A stretch of 64,000 bases of DNA from JAXMAF01 sp046350555 (lineage in GTDB: Bacteria > Planctomycetota > Phycisphaerae > Phycisphaerales > SM1A02). Shown here piece after piece: positions 28,587 through 36,755 of this stretch; position 1 is the first letter of the stretch, and every line of letters starts with the position of its first letter. Under the pieces are notes generated by a model, which was given only the letters and a program-made list of their open reading frames with translations, searched no databases and was not told the DNA's origin. The stretch lies in assembly GCA_046350555.1 (NCBI GenBank), contig JAXMAF010000017.1, positions 51,406-115,405 of the forward strand, in the 5' to 3' direction. Position numbers and translations under genes: made by a program.

Positions 28587-29577
28587 TCAGGGGCTTGCGG
28601 GCTCCGACTTCTTCTTGCTCTTCGACTTGGCGGCGTCAGCCTGATAGTTGACGACAGTGACACTCGCCATGCGTGACGCGCAGGCAGCGATGGCCTTCGG
28701 CAACGCCGCTTCCAGATCGGCCAGCGAGGGCAGCGCGAAACCTGCCGGCTGATCGGCGACGGCGCGATCGGACGCGACGGCGAAATCGCATGCCGTACGA
28801 AGGCGAAGGTCACCGTCCAGCAGGCGACGGATCTTGTAGAGCGCGACGAGTACGAGCATTCGCTCCACGTCGGCGCCAAGGCCGTATCCGCGGATCTGGG
28901 CGAGGTCGAGGTTGAAGTACGCGGTGATGCGGCCGGCCGTGAACTCTTCGCGCGAGAAGGGCACGTTGCCGAAGCCGGATTTGGCGTCGCCACTTGGATT
29001 GACGTGGTCATTCTTCACACCCCCGGATACGGCTGGTTCGACGCGCTCCGCCTCGATGAACGCACCGATTGCTCGCGCGACTCGCAATCGTCCGCCAGCC
29101 AGCTCCTTCTTCGCCAGGAACACACCGTGGAGCACGGCTATTCGCGTCGTAGCGAAGCAAAGTCTCCGCAAGCTGCTTGCGGTTGATCGGCCCCTCGGCG
29201 ACGGCGCCGAGCGAATCCGTGATCTGCTCGACGAAGCTGCGGTCCTTGCCCTCGAGGATGTACGGGCTGTTCAGGCGATGCGCCTCAGTGATGCTGCTGG
29301 TCAGATACTCGCCGCCGCGCTCGACGCGTACGTAGGACAATCCCTTCAGGCAGGCCTGAAGCTCGTTTGTCGCCGGATCCCATGCCGTTGCCTCGAGCCG
29401 ATTCGCCATGCTCTGGGCGCTCTCCACGAGGAGACATGGCGCATCGTTCGCCTGAAATGTGGCGGCACCGAGGTCTGGGAAGCCGGTCGGCTGGAATCGA
29501 TGCCCTTGCACTGGCTTGAGTGGCACGGACAGCAGCAGCTTGCGGGCATGATCGAGCGGGGTGAGATCGAGTGTCAT
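28587..29577 (-). CDS. csb1: Csb1/Cas7 backbone subunit, broken by a 1-nt frameshift
   Basis: Cas7-family RAMP that coats the crRNA spacer in the type I-G complex. The N-terminal part (29577 to about 29135) has VPLKPVQGHRFQPTGFPDLGAA and LLVESAQSMANRLE, typical of the family. The C-terminal part, in a different frame, continues VLHGVFLAKKELAGGRLR through NVPFSREEFTAGRITAYFNLD to 28587. The two join naturally as RYDANS-VLHGVFL if one base of the GCC near 29135 is removed, giving about 329 residues. The total span is 990+1 bp, which fits one inserted base. Start 29577 lies 2 bp after the csx17 stop. It is either a sequencing error or a real loss of interference. Confidence 0.9.
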
Positions 29578-29579
29578 GA

Positions 29580-31769
29580 TCAGTTCTCCAACAAGACGGC
29601 GGGAGTCGTTGTATCGGCCATGTGGCCGCGCGTGACGAACGTGGCGAGCTGACGCAGGGCGTCAGGAGAGAGCGGGAATAGGAGCGCCGCGGCAAGTCGA
29701 CGTGCGAGCCGCGCGCCGCCGCATGCACGCCGGACGCGCGGACGAACGCCTGCCGCGGTAAGACGGCGCGACGCAATGCTGATTGCGGTGTGAAGGTCAC
29801 CCGCATCAAGACGAGCGAGGCAGGCCGGGTCGATGCGAACATTGGGGCCAGCGTCACCCCAAGCGAGCGTCGACTCCTCCTGCGAGTGTGAATGTGCGAG
29901 ACGGAGAACGGCGAACGACGCGAGGTGCCGCGTGTCGTCGTGGTCGGCAGCAGGCCATGTGACGGGCCGATGCCAGTCCGCCCAGCGAACCAGCGCCAAG
30001 ACGCGCGCCAGCTCCCAGATTCGCTTGTCGTCCACGTTGTCGTCGACAAACGCCCTGATGTCCGACACCGAGGCGCCCGCGCTCACCATGCTCACTGCGG
30101 CACGCAACTCGCCGGAGAACAACAGCACGCGGCGGATAATCGCGATCGTATCCACGACAAGGTCGGTGCCCGACGCAACGACGTGAGGTGACGACGCGAT
30201 GGTGTCATCCCGTACCAGGAAACGACGAGGCTGCTCGTCCAGGGAGAGGACAAAGTCGCGAACCGTCCATGACCGGCCTTGGCCATGCGTCGCTCGAGGC
30301 AGTTGGATGCACGCGAGCGCGCACGCGAGGCGAAACTCTGCCGACCTGTCATCAGCGGCTGCGATCCACTCGGACGAGAGCGAGCGAAGCGGACCAAGGA
30401 GCGGCTTGTCGCCCGTCCAACGGGGCGACCGAACAAGTTGGAGCTCAGCGGCGGCCAGCGAGAGAAGGATGGACTGCCACGACCGAGGCGAAGGTCGCCT
30501 GCAGCAGTCGAGGACCGTCGCATCGCAACGCCGAATTGCGCGTGAGACTCCCGCTGGCGCTCGGTCGTCGCGAGCACATCGCCGGTACATGTCAAGCCAC
30601 GGAGTAACTTCATCAATCAATCGTGACAGCGGCTCGTCACCGACCTGCCAGCGCCCCAATGGTGTGGCGAAGTTCGAGAGGCCATTGCGGATGGCGAATC
30701 CGTATCGCTCAAAGCGGTCGATCCCGCGGGCAACTCCAAGCCGAGTGATTGCCAAGGCCGCATCGAGCGATCCGACGGCAGGGCGACGACCGACCTGGCA
30801 TCGCGCTTCGGCGAGGATTGACCCCACTTCGCCCCATCGTGCCGGACGGGACCAGAGCGGCATCCATTGCTCACCGCGGCCGCCGTCGTCGGCGGTCGCC
30901 GCCGACCCATACCCCGCGGCAATTGACCGCGTCGCGAACGGCGCAGCAAGTGCCCCGGACGTCATTTCATCTCGCCGACTGATGCCGACCGCAAACGCAA
31001 TGGTCCCCTCGAGCATCAGGATGAAGTCCCACGGGTTGACGAGACTGTCAGCGTCGAATCCTGCCGTGCTGTTTGGACCACCGGCGCTGCCGGGCAAGAA
31101 CTGTCCGATGGCCGCGCCCCCAAGAAGTCCGGGCACAGCACCGCCAAACAGCGACTGACGTAGCAATGCCGAGTTCTCTTCCACACCCCTGCGGGCAGGA
31201 GGATCGAGCAAGAAGAGCTCCACCAGCCGCTGCATGAAGTTGTTCGTGAAATCTAGCCGCCTGTCGTTGCCGCCGGTTCCGAGGAGCGATGGGTACTCAG
31301 GCGATCCGTCACCAGCCAGAACAACTGCAGCGTCGAGCCAGGCGACGAATCCGGGAGCGGGAAGCTCGCGACACCGTCTGATCATGACGGCCTTGTCGTC
31401 GCCCTCTGGTCGCTCGGGTCGATCGCCCACAATTCGACGGCACGCCGAGATCGTACTGCGGTATGAGGAGAACCGCGATGACGTGTCCGCAGCAAGCGTG
31501 TTGATCGCCTGTTGATTGTCCTTGGGATAGAACCCACTCCCCCCGTTCCACGGAGCCAGGATCGGCGTCGGCTCGTAGGACTCAAGAAAGAACCCTGTGA
31601 GCCCCGCCTCATCGAGCTTGGTCGCGAGCCGAAACTGTTCGCCACTCCACCAGCCCCGGCACTGGTCGTCGGCCTGCCGAGCCACGAGGCGAAGCACACC
31701 CAGCGCCTTGAGGTAGTGGGCGAGGGGGACGGGATGGCAGCCGTCAAGCGCGTGGACGTGAACAGTCAT
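29580..31769 (-). CDS. csx17: Csx17, Cas8-type large subunit of type I-G
   Basis: Protein of 729 residues of the Csx17 family, the presumed large subunit (Cas8) that recognises the PAM in type I-G effectors. It starts MTVHVHALDGCHPVPLAHYLKALGVLRL, the family N-terminus, followed by GGSGFYPKD and GTGGNDGRLDF-like text (GTGGNDRRLDFTNNFMQRL). An in-frame extension back to 32618 is antisense to cas3-coding sequence and is rejected. Its ATG overlaps the cas3 stop (ATGA, 31766-31769) and its stop lies 2 bp before csb1. No separate small subunit (cas11) gene is seen, so an internal start within this gene may provide it. Confidence 0.92.
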   Translation of the reverse strand: MTVHVHALDGCHPVPLAHYLKALGVLRLVARQADDQCRGWWSGEQFRLATKLDEAGLTGFFLESYEPTPILAPWNGGSGFYPKDNQQAINTLAADTSSRFSSYRSTISACRRIVGDRPERPEGDDKAVMIRRCRELPAPGFVAWLDAAVVLAGDGSPEYPSLLGTGGNDRRLDFTNNFMQRLVELFLLDPPARRGVEENSALLRQSLFGGAVPGLLGGAAIGQFLPGSAGGPNSTAGFDADSLVNPWDFILMLEGTIAFAVGISRRDEMTSGALAAPFATRSIAAGYGSAATADDGGRGEQWMPLWSRPARWGEVGSILAEARCQVGRRPAVGSLDAALAITRLGVARGIDRFERYGFAIRNGLSNFATPLGRWQVGDEPLSRLIDEVTPWLDMYRRCARDDRAPAGVSRAIRRCDATVLDCCRRPSPRSWQSILLSLAAAELQLVRSPRWTGDKPLLGPLRSLSSEWIAAADDRSAEFRLACALACIQLPRATHGQGRSWTVRDFVLSLDEQPRRFLVRDDTIASSPHVVASGTDLVVDTIAIIRRVLLFSGELRAAVSMVSAGASVSDIRAFVDDNVDDKRIWELARVLALVRWADWHRPVTWPAADHDDTRHLASFAVLRLAHSHSQEESTLAWGDAGPNVRIDPACLARLDAGDLHTAISIASRRLTAAGVRPRVRRACGGARLARRLAAALLFPLSPDALRQLATFVTRGHMADTTTPAVLLEN

Positions 31770-34399
31770 GTCAATGTCCTGGGGGCGACTGGCGTTTGGT
31801 CTTCGCGTGCTGAGCGCGATGCCCGAACATCGGCGGTGCGGACGATGGTCTCTAGCCACGCGAGAGCGAATGGACCATGGCGATCGCGCAGTGCAGCGAC
31901 ACGTTCCATCCAGCTTCGCCCATAGCGATTGCTCAGGCCAAGCGACGCGACGTCGAGCGACACGCGCAAGCTTGGTGCCTCCACGATGCGGCCATCGGAT
32001 GTGCGCAGCGCGCACGCCGGCACGATGTCCTGGTCCCGAACGCCGCGTATCGGTTGGCCCTGCCCCATCGGTCCGTTCCGGGCGTCGAAGTCTTGGTCTG
32101 CCGGGCTTGCCGCAAGCGTGCCACGGACCTTGCCATGGTGTGCAACGATGAGGTACAGCGCAAGGTCGATCTCGTCGCGCTGGAGCGATGCGAGCTCGTC
32201 GGCAAGCGGGTGCGTGATCGACGGAGCCGCAGGAGCGGTGAGAAGGTCGGCATCGACAAAGTCGGCCAGCTCGCCGAGAATCGATGGATGGTCGGCATGA
32301 GAGGCCGCAAGTAGTTCGATCACGAGAAGGGCGGAAGCAAGCTCGTGACGGAACCCCTTGCGGTGGCCCGTCGCGGGCGTCTTGTACATCTCGTATCTCG
32401 AGATCCACGCCTGCGACGGCGCCTTTGCCCAGTCGTTGCGCTCCGCCGCGCGCTCGCCGACGATCGACCCTTGAAACGCGGGATGGGCCTTTCCCCAATC
32501 GTGCAATCGCGCGACAAGGCTCAGCACACTTCCGAGATTGGCGGGAATCCCGAACGCACTCGCCAGCTTCGAGAGCTCCGTGGAAACGTCCTCGCTGTGG
32601 TCGGTGATCGTCTGCCACGATCGTTCGCTCATCGGATCAACCGCGTCAGACCGCGATGCACAATCCTCGTCAGAATCACGTGCCAGAGTCCCGTCGGCGG
32701 CTGGGACAGACCCGTTGGATGAGGGATCGAAGCCACGCTGCGGGTCGTAGCCGCCCTCGTCGGAGGGTACGAGCAGCACGAGACCGGGTCTGAGCTCGTC
32801 ACGGTGAACACGACGCCACTCCCCCTCAATGTAGTCGTGGACAAACGCGATCTTCGTCGACTTGCCATAGAGCCATTCGCGCGCCTTGCCGATCGGGACT
32901 GGGCACAACGAGTCACGCGTAGGTTGCTCATCGCCTTTTGGTGCATCGGCGCTGTCGATCCACCCGACGAGCAAATCGCGCTCCTCACCCTCTCGAATGA
33001 AGCGACTCACGTCGATGTCAGCACCCGTGAGATCGGGCGTCGTGTCGAACAGTTCCTCTAGCTCTCGGCGGGTCAGGCGATGCCATGGTCGTTGCGGGTA
33101 GAGACGGCCCCGCTGCTCGGCAGTCATCTTCGCGTCAACGTGCTCGAGCGCCGCGATGGCCACATCGTCGAGTCCATCAAGAGCTTCTCGAGCAGAGGCC
33201 AGTTCCTCCTCCGTGTAGGGAAGCGCTTCGGCACCAGCCAGCGAACGATCGACCACGACAATGTCCGCACTCCCACCGTAGCGGGCGGCGCGACCAAATC
33301 GCTGCACGAGGCTCGACCAAGGGGCGAGCTCAGTGAACAACGCCGACGCCGTAACGTCGACACCGGCTTCGACTACTTGCGTGGCGACGACGATGCGATC
33401 GGCGCGAGGGTTCTGCGATGCGTCACGAGAGAGAAACTCGGCTGTCCAGCGGGATCGTTCGCGCGGGCGAAACCGGCTATGGATCAACCGTAGGTCAATC
33501 TCGCTCGCTTGACGCAACGCGGCGCGAAGCTGGCCGTGAACGCGCATTGCGGTCTCAACTTGGTTCAGCACGACGAGCGTGACGCGGCCTGCTGGCGCCG
33601 CGTGACCACGATGAAGTGCGAGAACCCGTTCGGCGAGCCCCTTGGCGTCACGATCGTCCGAAGCCGGCAATCGCTCAATGCGCAGCGATTTGCGCGTCTC
33701 CCAGATCGGCCCGCTCTGGTCGCGAGCATCGATCCTGGCTTCCGTCTGCACAAGTCCGTCGACTGCCGCGTCATGCTCCGGTGTGCGAAGCCAATCCGGC
33801 TGGAGCGTCGCACTCATCCACCACGTAATCGCTGGGCGAAAGGCGGTCATTGACCATTCGTTGCGGAATGCCTGTAGCTGGGCCGAGGTTCGAAGACCGA
33901 CACCCATGAGCTGAACTTCGTCGACCACCCAGAGGACATCGTGACTCAGCATCGCGAAGTCGATCGGCCATCGCGCCCGGCCGCTCGCATACCCGCGGTT
34001 GAGCGCGCGCGAGAGCAACATGTCCTGCGTACCCACGATGATGGACTCGTGCTCGGGGCGAAGATGCCACTCATCGGCGGAAAGGCCTCCCATGAGACCG
34101 GTGACGCCTGGACGGTCGCCGAGACCTCGGGCGGCGCGGTCGACAAACCGACCAACGACTTCGAGCGTCTGTTCCACGAGCGTTCGCATCGGCAGCGAAA
34201 TGACGAGCCGTCGCGGCCAACGCGAGTCGCAATTCTCGATGCGGTTCCACCACCACGCCGCGAGCACGCCCAACGTCTTGCCGTAACCGGTCGGAATGCG
34301 AATCAGCCGGTTGACCGGCTGTGCATCCGCCGCGAGGTCCGCCTGCCAGTGCCACGGCTGATGGCCTGTGACTTCTTTGAACCAGCGACTAAACGCCAC
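31766..34399 (-). CDS. cas3: Cas3 helicase-nuclease with C-terminal HD domain
   Basis: Protein of 877 residues that unwinds and degrades DNA recruited by the crRNA complex. Starting from a GTG at 34399, the helicase comes first: Walker A RIPTGYGKT near residue 35-42, VVDEVQLMG (DExH-like box), WMSATLQP (motif III), VVATQVVEAGVDV and QRFGRAARYG (motif VI). The HD nuclease follows at the C-terminus with TDHSEDV, LVARLHDWGKAHPAF, RHELASALL and LIVAHHGKVRG. HD after helicase is typical of type I-G and opposite to most type I Cas3. It is the first gene of the operon; the stop overlaps csx17. Confidence 0.95.
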   Translation of the reverse strand: MAFSRWFKEVTGHQPWHWQADLAADAQPVNRLIRIPTGYGKTLGVLAAWWWNRIENCDSRWPRRLVISLPMRTLVEQTLEVVGRFVDRAARGLGDRPGVTGLMGGLSADEWHLRPEHESIIVGTQDMLLSRALNRGYASGRARWPIDFAMLSHDVLWVVDEVQLMGVGLRTSAQLQAFRNEWSMTAFRPAITWWMSATLQPDWLRTPEHDAAVDGLVQTEARIDARDQSGPIWETRKSLRIERLPASDDRDAKGLAERVLALHRGHAAPAGRVTLVVLNQVETAMRVHGQLRAALRQASEIDLRLIHSRFRPRERSRWTAEFLSRDASQNPRADRIVVATQVVEAGVDVTASALFTELAPWSSLVQRFGRAARYGGSADIVVVDRSLAGAEALPYTEEELASAREALDGLDDVAIAALEHVDAKMTAEQRGRLYPQRPWHRLTRRELEELFDTTPDLTGADIDVSRFIREGEERDLLVGWIDSADAPKGDEQPTRDSLCPVPIGKAREWLYGKSTKIAFVHDYIEGEWRRVHRDELRPGLVLLVPSDEGGYDPQRGFDPSSNGSVPAADGTLARDSDEDCASRSDAVDPMSERSWQTITDHSEDVSTELSKLASAFGIPANLGSVLSLVARLHDWGKAHPAFQGSIVGERAAERNDWAKAPSQAWISRYEMYKTPATGHRKGFRHELASALLVIELLAASHADHPSILGELADFVDADLLTAPAAPSITHPLADELASLQRDEIDLALYLIVAHHGKVRGTLAASPADQDFDARNGPMGQGQPIRGVRDQDIVPACALRTSDGRIVEAPSLRVSLDVASLGLSNRYGRSWMERVAALRDRHGPFALAWLETIVRTADVRASRSAREDQTPVAPRTLT

Positions 34400-34538
34400 A
34401 CGCCACCCCCTTGTGTGACGGGTGCAGATGGCCGTCGTAACGGTTCAAGACACCGCGAAGCCACAGCATGACGAGGGGTGGCAACAGCTCGGTGTCGGAC
34501 GTGCCCCACGCGATCGACGTGCTGGGCTGACTGTTCAT
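34389..34538 (-). CDS. Possible 49-residue protein before cas3
   Basis: Small frame MNSQPSTSIAWGTSDTELLP... ending GVACGV, overlapping the cas3 start by 11 bp. The text around TELLPPLVMLWLRGVLNRYDG looks protein-like, but I recognise no family. It could be a remnant of a larger upstream gene. Weak support. Confidence 0.25.
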   Translation of the reverse strand: MNSQPSTSIAWGTSDTELLPPLVMLWLRGVLNRYDGHLHPSHKGVACGV

Positions 34539-34753
34539 GCTCGGCCTTCTCGGACTGTCACTGATGCGCGAGTCCACTCCGGACGGACGAACGGGACGCG
34601 ACTGCAGGGGTCGTTGCATCCTTGTGGTCGTTGTCGACGGCGTGCAATCGCAGTTTGACGGTCCACGCCCGGCACTCGGCGGGTGAGGCCACCTTCGCGG
34701 GCGGGACTTTCCTCGATGTTCGACGTTGACTGGTCATTCTCCGTCATCAGGCA
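34539..34753. other. Segment with no convincing gene upstream of cas3
   Basis: Minus-strand frames here are short and break repeatedly. One reads KVPPAKVASPAECRAWTVKL and may be decayed coding sequence. The promoter of the cas operon should lie in this area, but no clear -35/-10 pair is seen. Confidence 0.35.
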
Positions 34754-35071
34754 TCATTCCTCGCAAGCAACGGACCAGGTGCGAAACCGGCCGGCGCGCC
34801 GCCGCCCAGCTGGTCTCCAATCGAGTCGCAAGGCCTCGACAGCCCATTCGTGGAAACTCTCGGAGCGAATCGATCGCCGCGCGGTGCAGCGGCGGCGGCC
34901 CGGCGATGGCGAGTTCCAGCCGCTCCGCCCCTTCGGCGGCGATGAGCGCGCCCAGGATGGAGCCTCTGTCCCTTCTCCGGCGGCAGGCTGGAGAATCGTG
35001 CGCGAACGCAGGGCGGCTGCGGAGCCCGTCACCGCGTTGGCCAAAGTCTCCAGAGTCATTGGGTTGGTCAT
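34754..35071 (-). pseudogene. Remnant starting like a second Csb1/Cas7
   Basis: From ATG 35071 the frame reads MTNPMTLETLANAVTGSAAALR then SRTILQPAAGEG. This matches my recollection of the N-terminus of the other Csb1 flavour (LxxAVAxxAAALRxRTRLQPAGGxGDKVFPPTY). After AAGEG the expected KVFPP is missing and the frame becomes Arg/Ser/Pro-rich. A better-looking frame continues out of phase (SILGALIAAEGAERLELAIAGPP). It reads as an internally deleted cas7-like gene upstream of cas3, on the same strand. Confidence 0.4.
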
Positions 35072-35518
35072 CGGAATCTCCATTGAAGCAGGCGGGACGG
35101 CGCTCGTTCGACGTTGCCGCGAGGACAAGCTATCACGTTCGGCGTAGGTGGCGGGCGGTGGGAAGTTCAAGGCCTGATTGACTGCTGCGCTGATGGCGGT
35201 TTCCGGCGGCGTCCTTCATGCGCTTGGCTCCGCCTCCACCGTGCGAGTCCGCCCCGCGCTCCTCCCCACCATCCCACCATCCCACCCCACCACCATCACC
35301 CCTCAGCACCCCCGAAGGGCTCGGTACGTCGGAACGGTAACGTGGGCACATTGCAGGATCGGTTGCAATCGTGAGATCGCGGGGACGGCGCGACGGGGTC
35401 GCCGGTGGAGGCTGTCGCGTGCTCGCGCACGCAGCTTTGAACGCGGGTGGCGGAGCAGTGAAGGGGTGGGCGCGGCTAGCGCACGCGCTCGTTGGCTGAT
35501 GTTCCGTCGGGGTCGAAC
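35072..35518. other. Intergenic stretch, no gene seen
   Basis: GC-rich with a CCATCCCACC/CACCACC microsatellite near 35270-35300. CCATTGAAGC at 35081-35090 equals the last ten bases of the CRISPR repeat in its transcribed orientation. Confidence 0.45.
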
Positions 35519-35630
35519 GTGTCGTACGGCTTCCAGTCGACCGCCGTGCGTTCGACCCCTTGCCCACGGCGGCGTCTCACGGCGGAATTGGGTTGGGTGG
35601 GGCGCGTGAATCAACGGGGACGCGTATCAG
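35519..35630 (+). repeat. TIR element copy D
   Basis: Plus-strand copy from GTCGTACGGCTTCCAG to GGGGACGCGTATCAG, with inner GTTCGACCCC and GGAATTGGGTTGGG blocks intact. Free-standing. Confidence 0.87.
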
Positions 35631-35867
35631 GACCCCTTGATGCTTCCGATACCCAGACGCATTGCGGTGTCCGCCGATTGAGGCCCGCCATCGGCTGGTT
35701 CGGCGCGGGAACGTGTCGGGCACCGCACGTGGCGGATGGACGCACGCCCACCGCGAACCCCATGCGACGACGGAACTTCCCACGCGTCGCGCGCAGCGCA
35801 TGGCCGTACCGCTGCGCGGCGTGGCCATGGCATCGCGCGTCCACGGCGCCGCGAGGTCGCTCACACG
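35631..35867. repeat. Intergenic, with second copy of the palindromic repeat
   Basis: No gene is seen in these 237 bp. 35798-35832 (GCATGGCCGTACC..GGCCATGGCA) is the inverted homologue of the palindrome at 18009-18049. Confidence 0.55.
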
Positions 35868-36071
35868 TCAACGCCGCGTGTACGCAATGATGCGCGATGG
35901 CTCGAGCTGGGGCGCGATCTCAATGGGCGTACAGTCGGCGTTGCCGTCGATCTCGACCACGAGCTCGGCTGGGCCGGAGGGGAGGGTGACCGGGGTGTCG
36001 AAGTAGATTCGGTCGGGACCCACCTGCGCCAACGAACGCTCCAACCCGTCGCGCCGCAGGAAGAGCCGCAC
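35868..36071 (-). CDS. Small hypothetical protein, 67 residues
   Basis: From a GTG at 36071 the frame reads (M)RLFLRRDGLERSLAQVGPD, then RIYFDTPVTLPSGPAELVVEIDG and a C-terminus ending PSRIIAYTRR. This is a compact all-beta-looking pattern often seen as short planctomycete proteins with no assigned function. In-frame upstream codons to 36233 would overlap the divergent gene at 36118 and are Arg/Ser-rich, so I start at 36071. The start is 46 bp from the divergent kinase-like gene, so the two may share a control region. Confidence 0.55.
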   Translation of the reverse strand: MRLFLRRDGLERSLAQVGPDRIYFDTPVTLPSGPAELVVEIDGNADCTPIEIAPQLEPSRIIAYTRR

Positions 36072-36117
36072 TTTCGCCGAATAGCCGCCTCGCCCATTCC
36101 AGGAAGGAGCCGCCGCG

Positions 36118-36702
36118 ATGGATCCGTTGGATGTCGTCATGATGGACCGCGCACGAGGATACGCCGCGCGGCACGGGCTCGAGCTGCGGGATCGCCTGGG
36201 ATTTGGCAAGGACGGCACGGTCTGGTTGACCAACGAGCGATCGGCGGTGAAGGCGCTCCGTCATGCGGAACCGTACCAGCGCGAGGTCGCCGCCTATCGC
36301 CGGCTTTCGAGGTTGGGAGTGGTGGAAGTGAACGGACTCTTCGTGCCGCAATTCATTCGTTCCGACGACGAACTCCTCGTCTTCGAGATGACGATCGTCC
36401 AGCCGCCGTTCATCCTCGACTTCGCGAGCGCGTATCTCGACAATGATGCACCGGTGTTCCCGTCCGACGTGTACCAGGAGTGGCGAGAACGACTTGCCGA
36501 GGAGTTCGACGACGACTGGCCGCGGGCGCGGCTGGTGCTGGCGCGGCTTGCCGGCATGGGGGTCCATGTGTTGGATCCGCATCCGCGGAACATGGACTTC
36601 GGGCGGGCGGGTGGAGCGGGCGGAACGGACGGGGCAGGCGAAGCCGGCGGATCGGGTGAAGCGGGCGCAGCAGGCGGGGCAGGTGGAGCGCGCGACGCTT
36701 GA
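36118..36702 (+). CDS. Small protein-kinase-fold protein
   Basis: Protein of 194 residues, well started (AGGAAGGAG 8 bp before the ATG). Kinase-like landmarks in order: a glycine loop RLGFGKDGTVW (residues 26-36), Lys45 in AVKALRH, a conserved Glu region, a hinge-like LLVFEMTIVQPPF, then a catalytic-loop-like LDPHPRNMDFG (residues 152-162) with Asp153, Asn158 and DFG-like MDFG. It is much smaller than canonical Ser/Thr kinases, so the C-lobe is minimal. The last 30 residues are a Gly/Ala repeat (GGAGGTDGAGEAGG). Function unknown; kinase activity is inferred from motifs only. Confidence 0.6.
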   Translation: MDPLDVVMMDRARGYAARHGLELRDRLGFGKDGTVWLTNERSAVKALRHAEPYQREVAAYRRLSRLGVVEVNGLFVPQFIRSDDELLVFEMTIVQPPFILDFASAYLDNDAPVFPSDVYQEWRERLAEEFDDDWPRARLVLARLAGMGVHVLDPHPRNMDFGRAGGAGGTDGAGEAGGSGEAGAAGGAGGARDA

Positions 36703-36755
36703 CGCTTCGCGAATCGACGAACCGGTTCGCGCGGTTGCGCACGCGGCGCCGACGT

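Noticed and set aside
31770..32618. N-terminal extension of csx17 to 32618
   Set aside because: It runs through cas3 coding sequence and has no family similarity; the family start is at 31769.
34535..34747. Minus-strand 70-codon ORF between the cas7-like remnant and cas3
   Set aside because: No recognisable content; a competing frame looks slightly better, so the region is described as decayed or non-coding.
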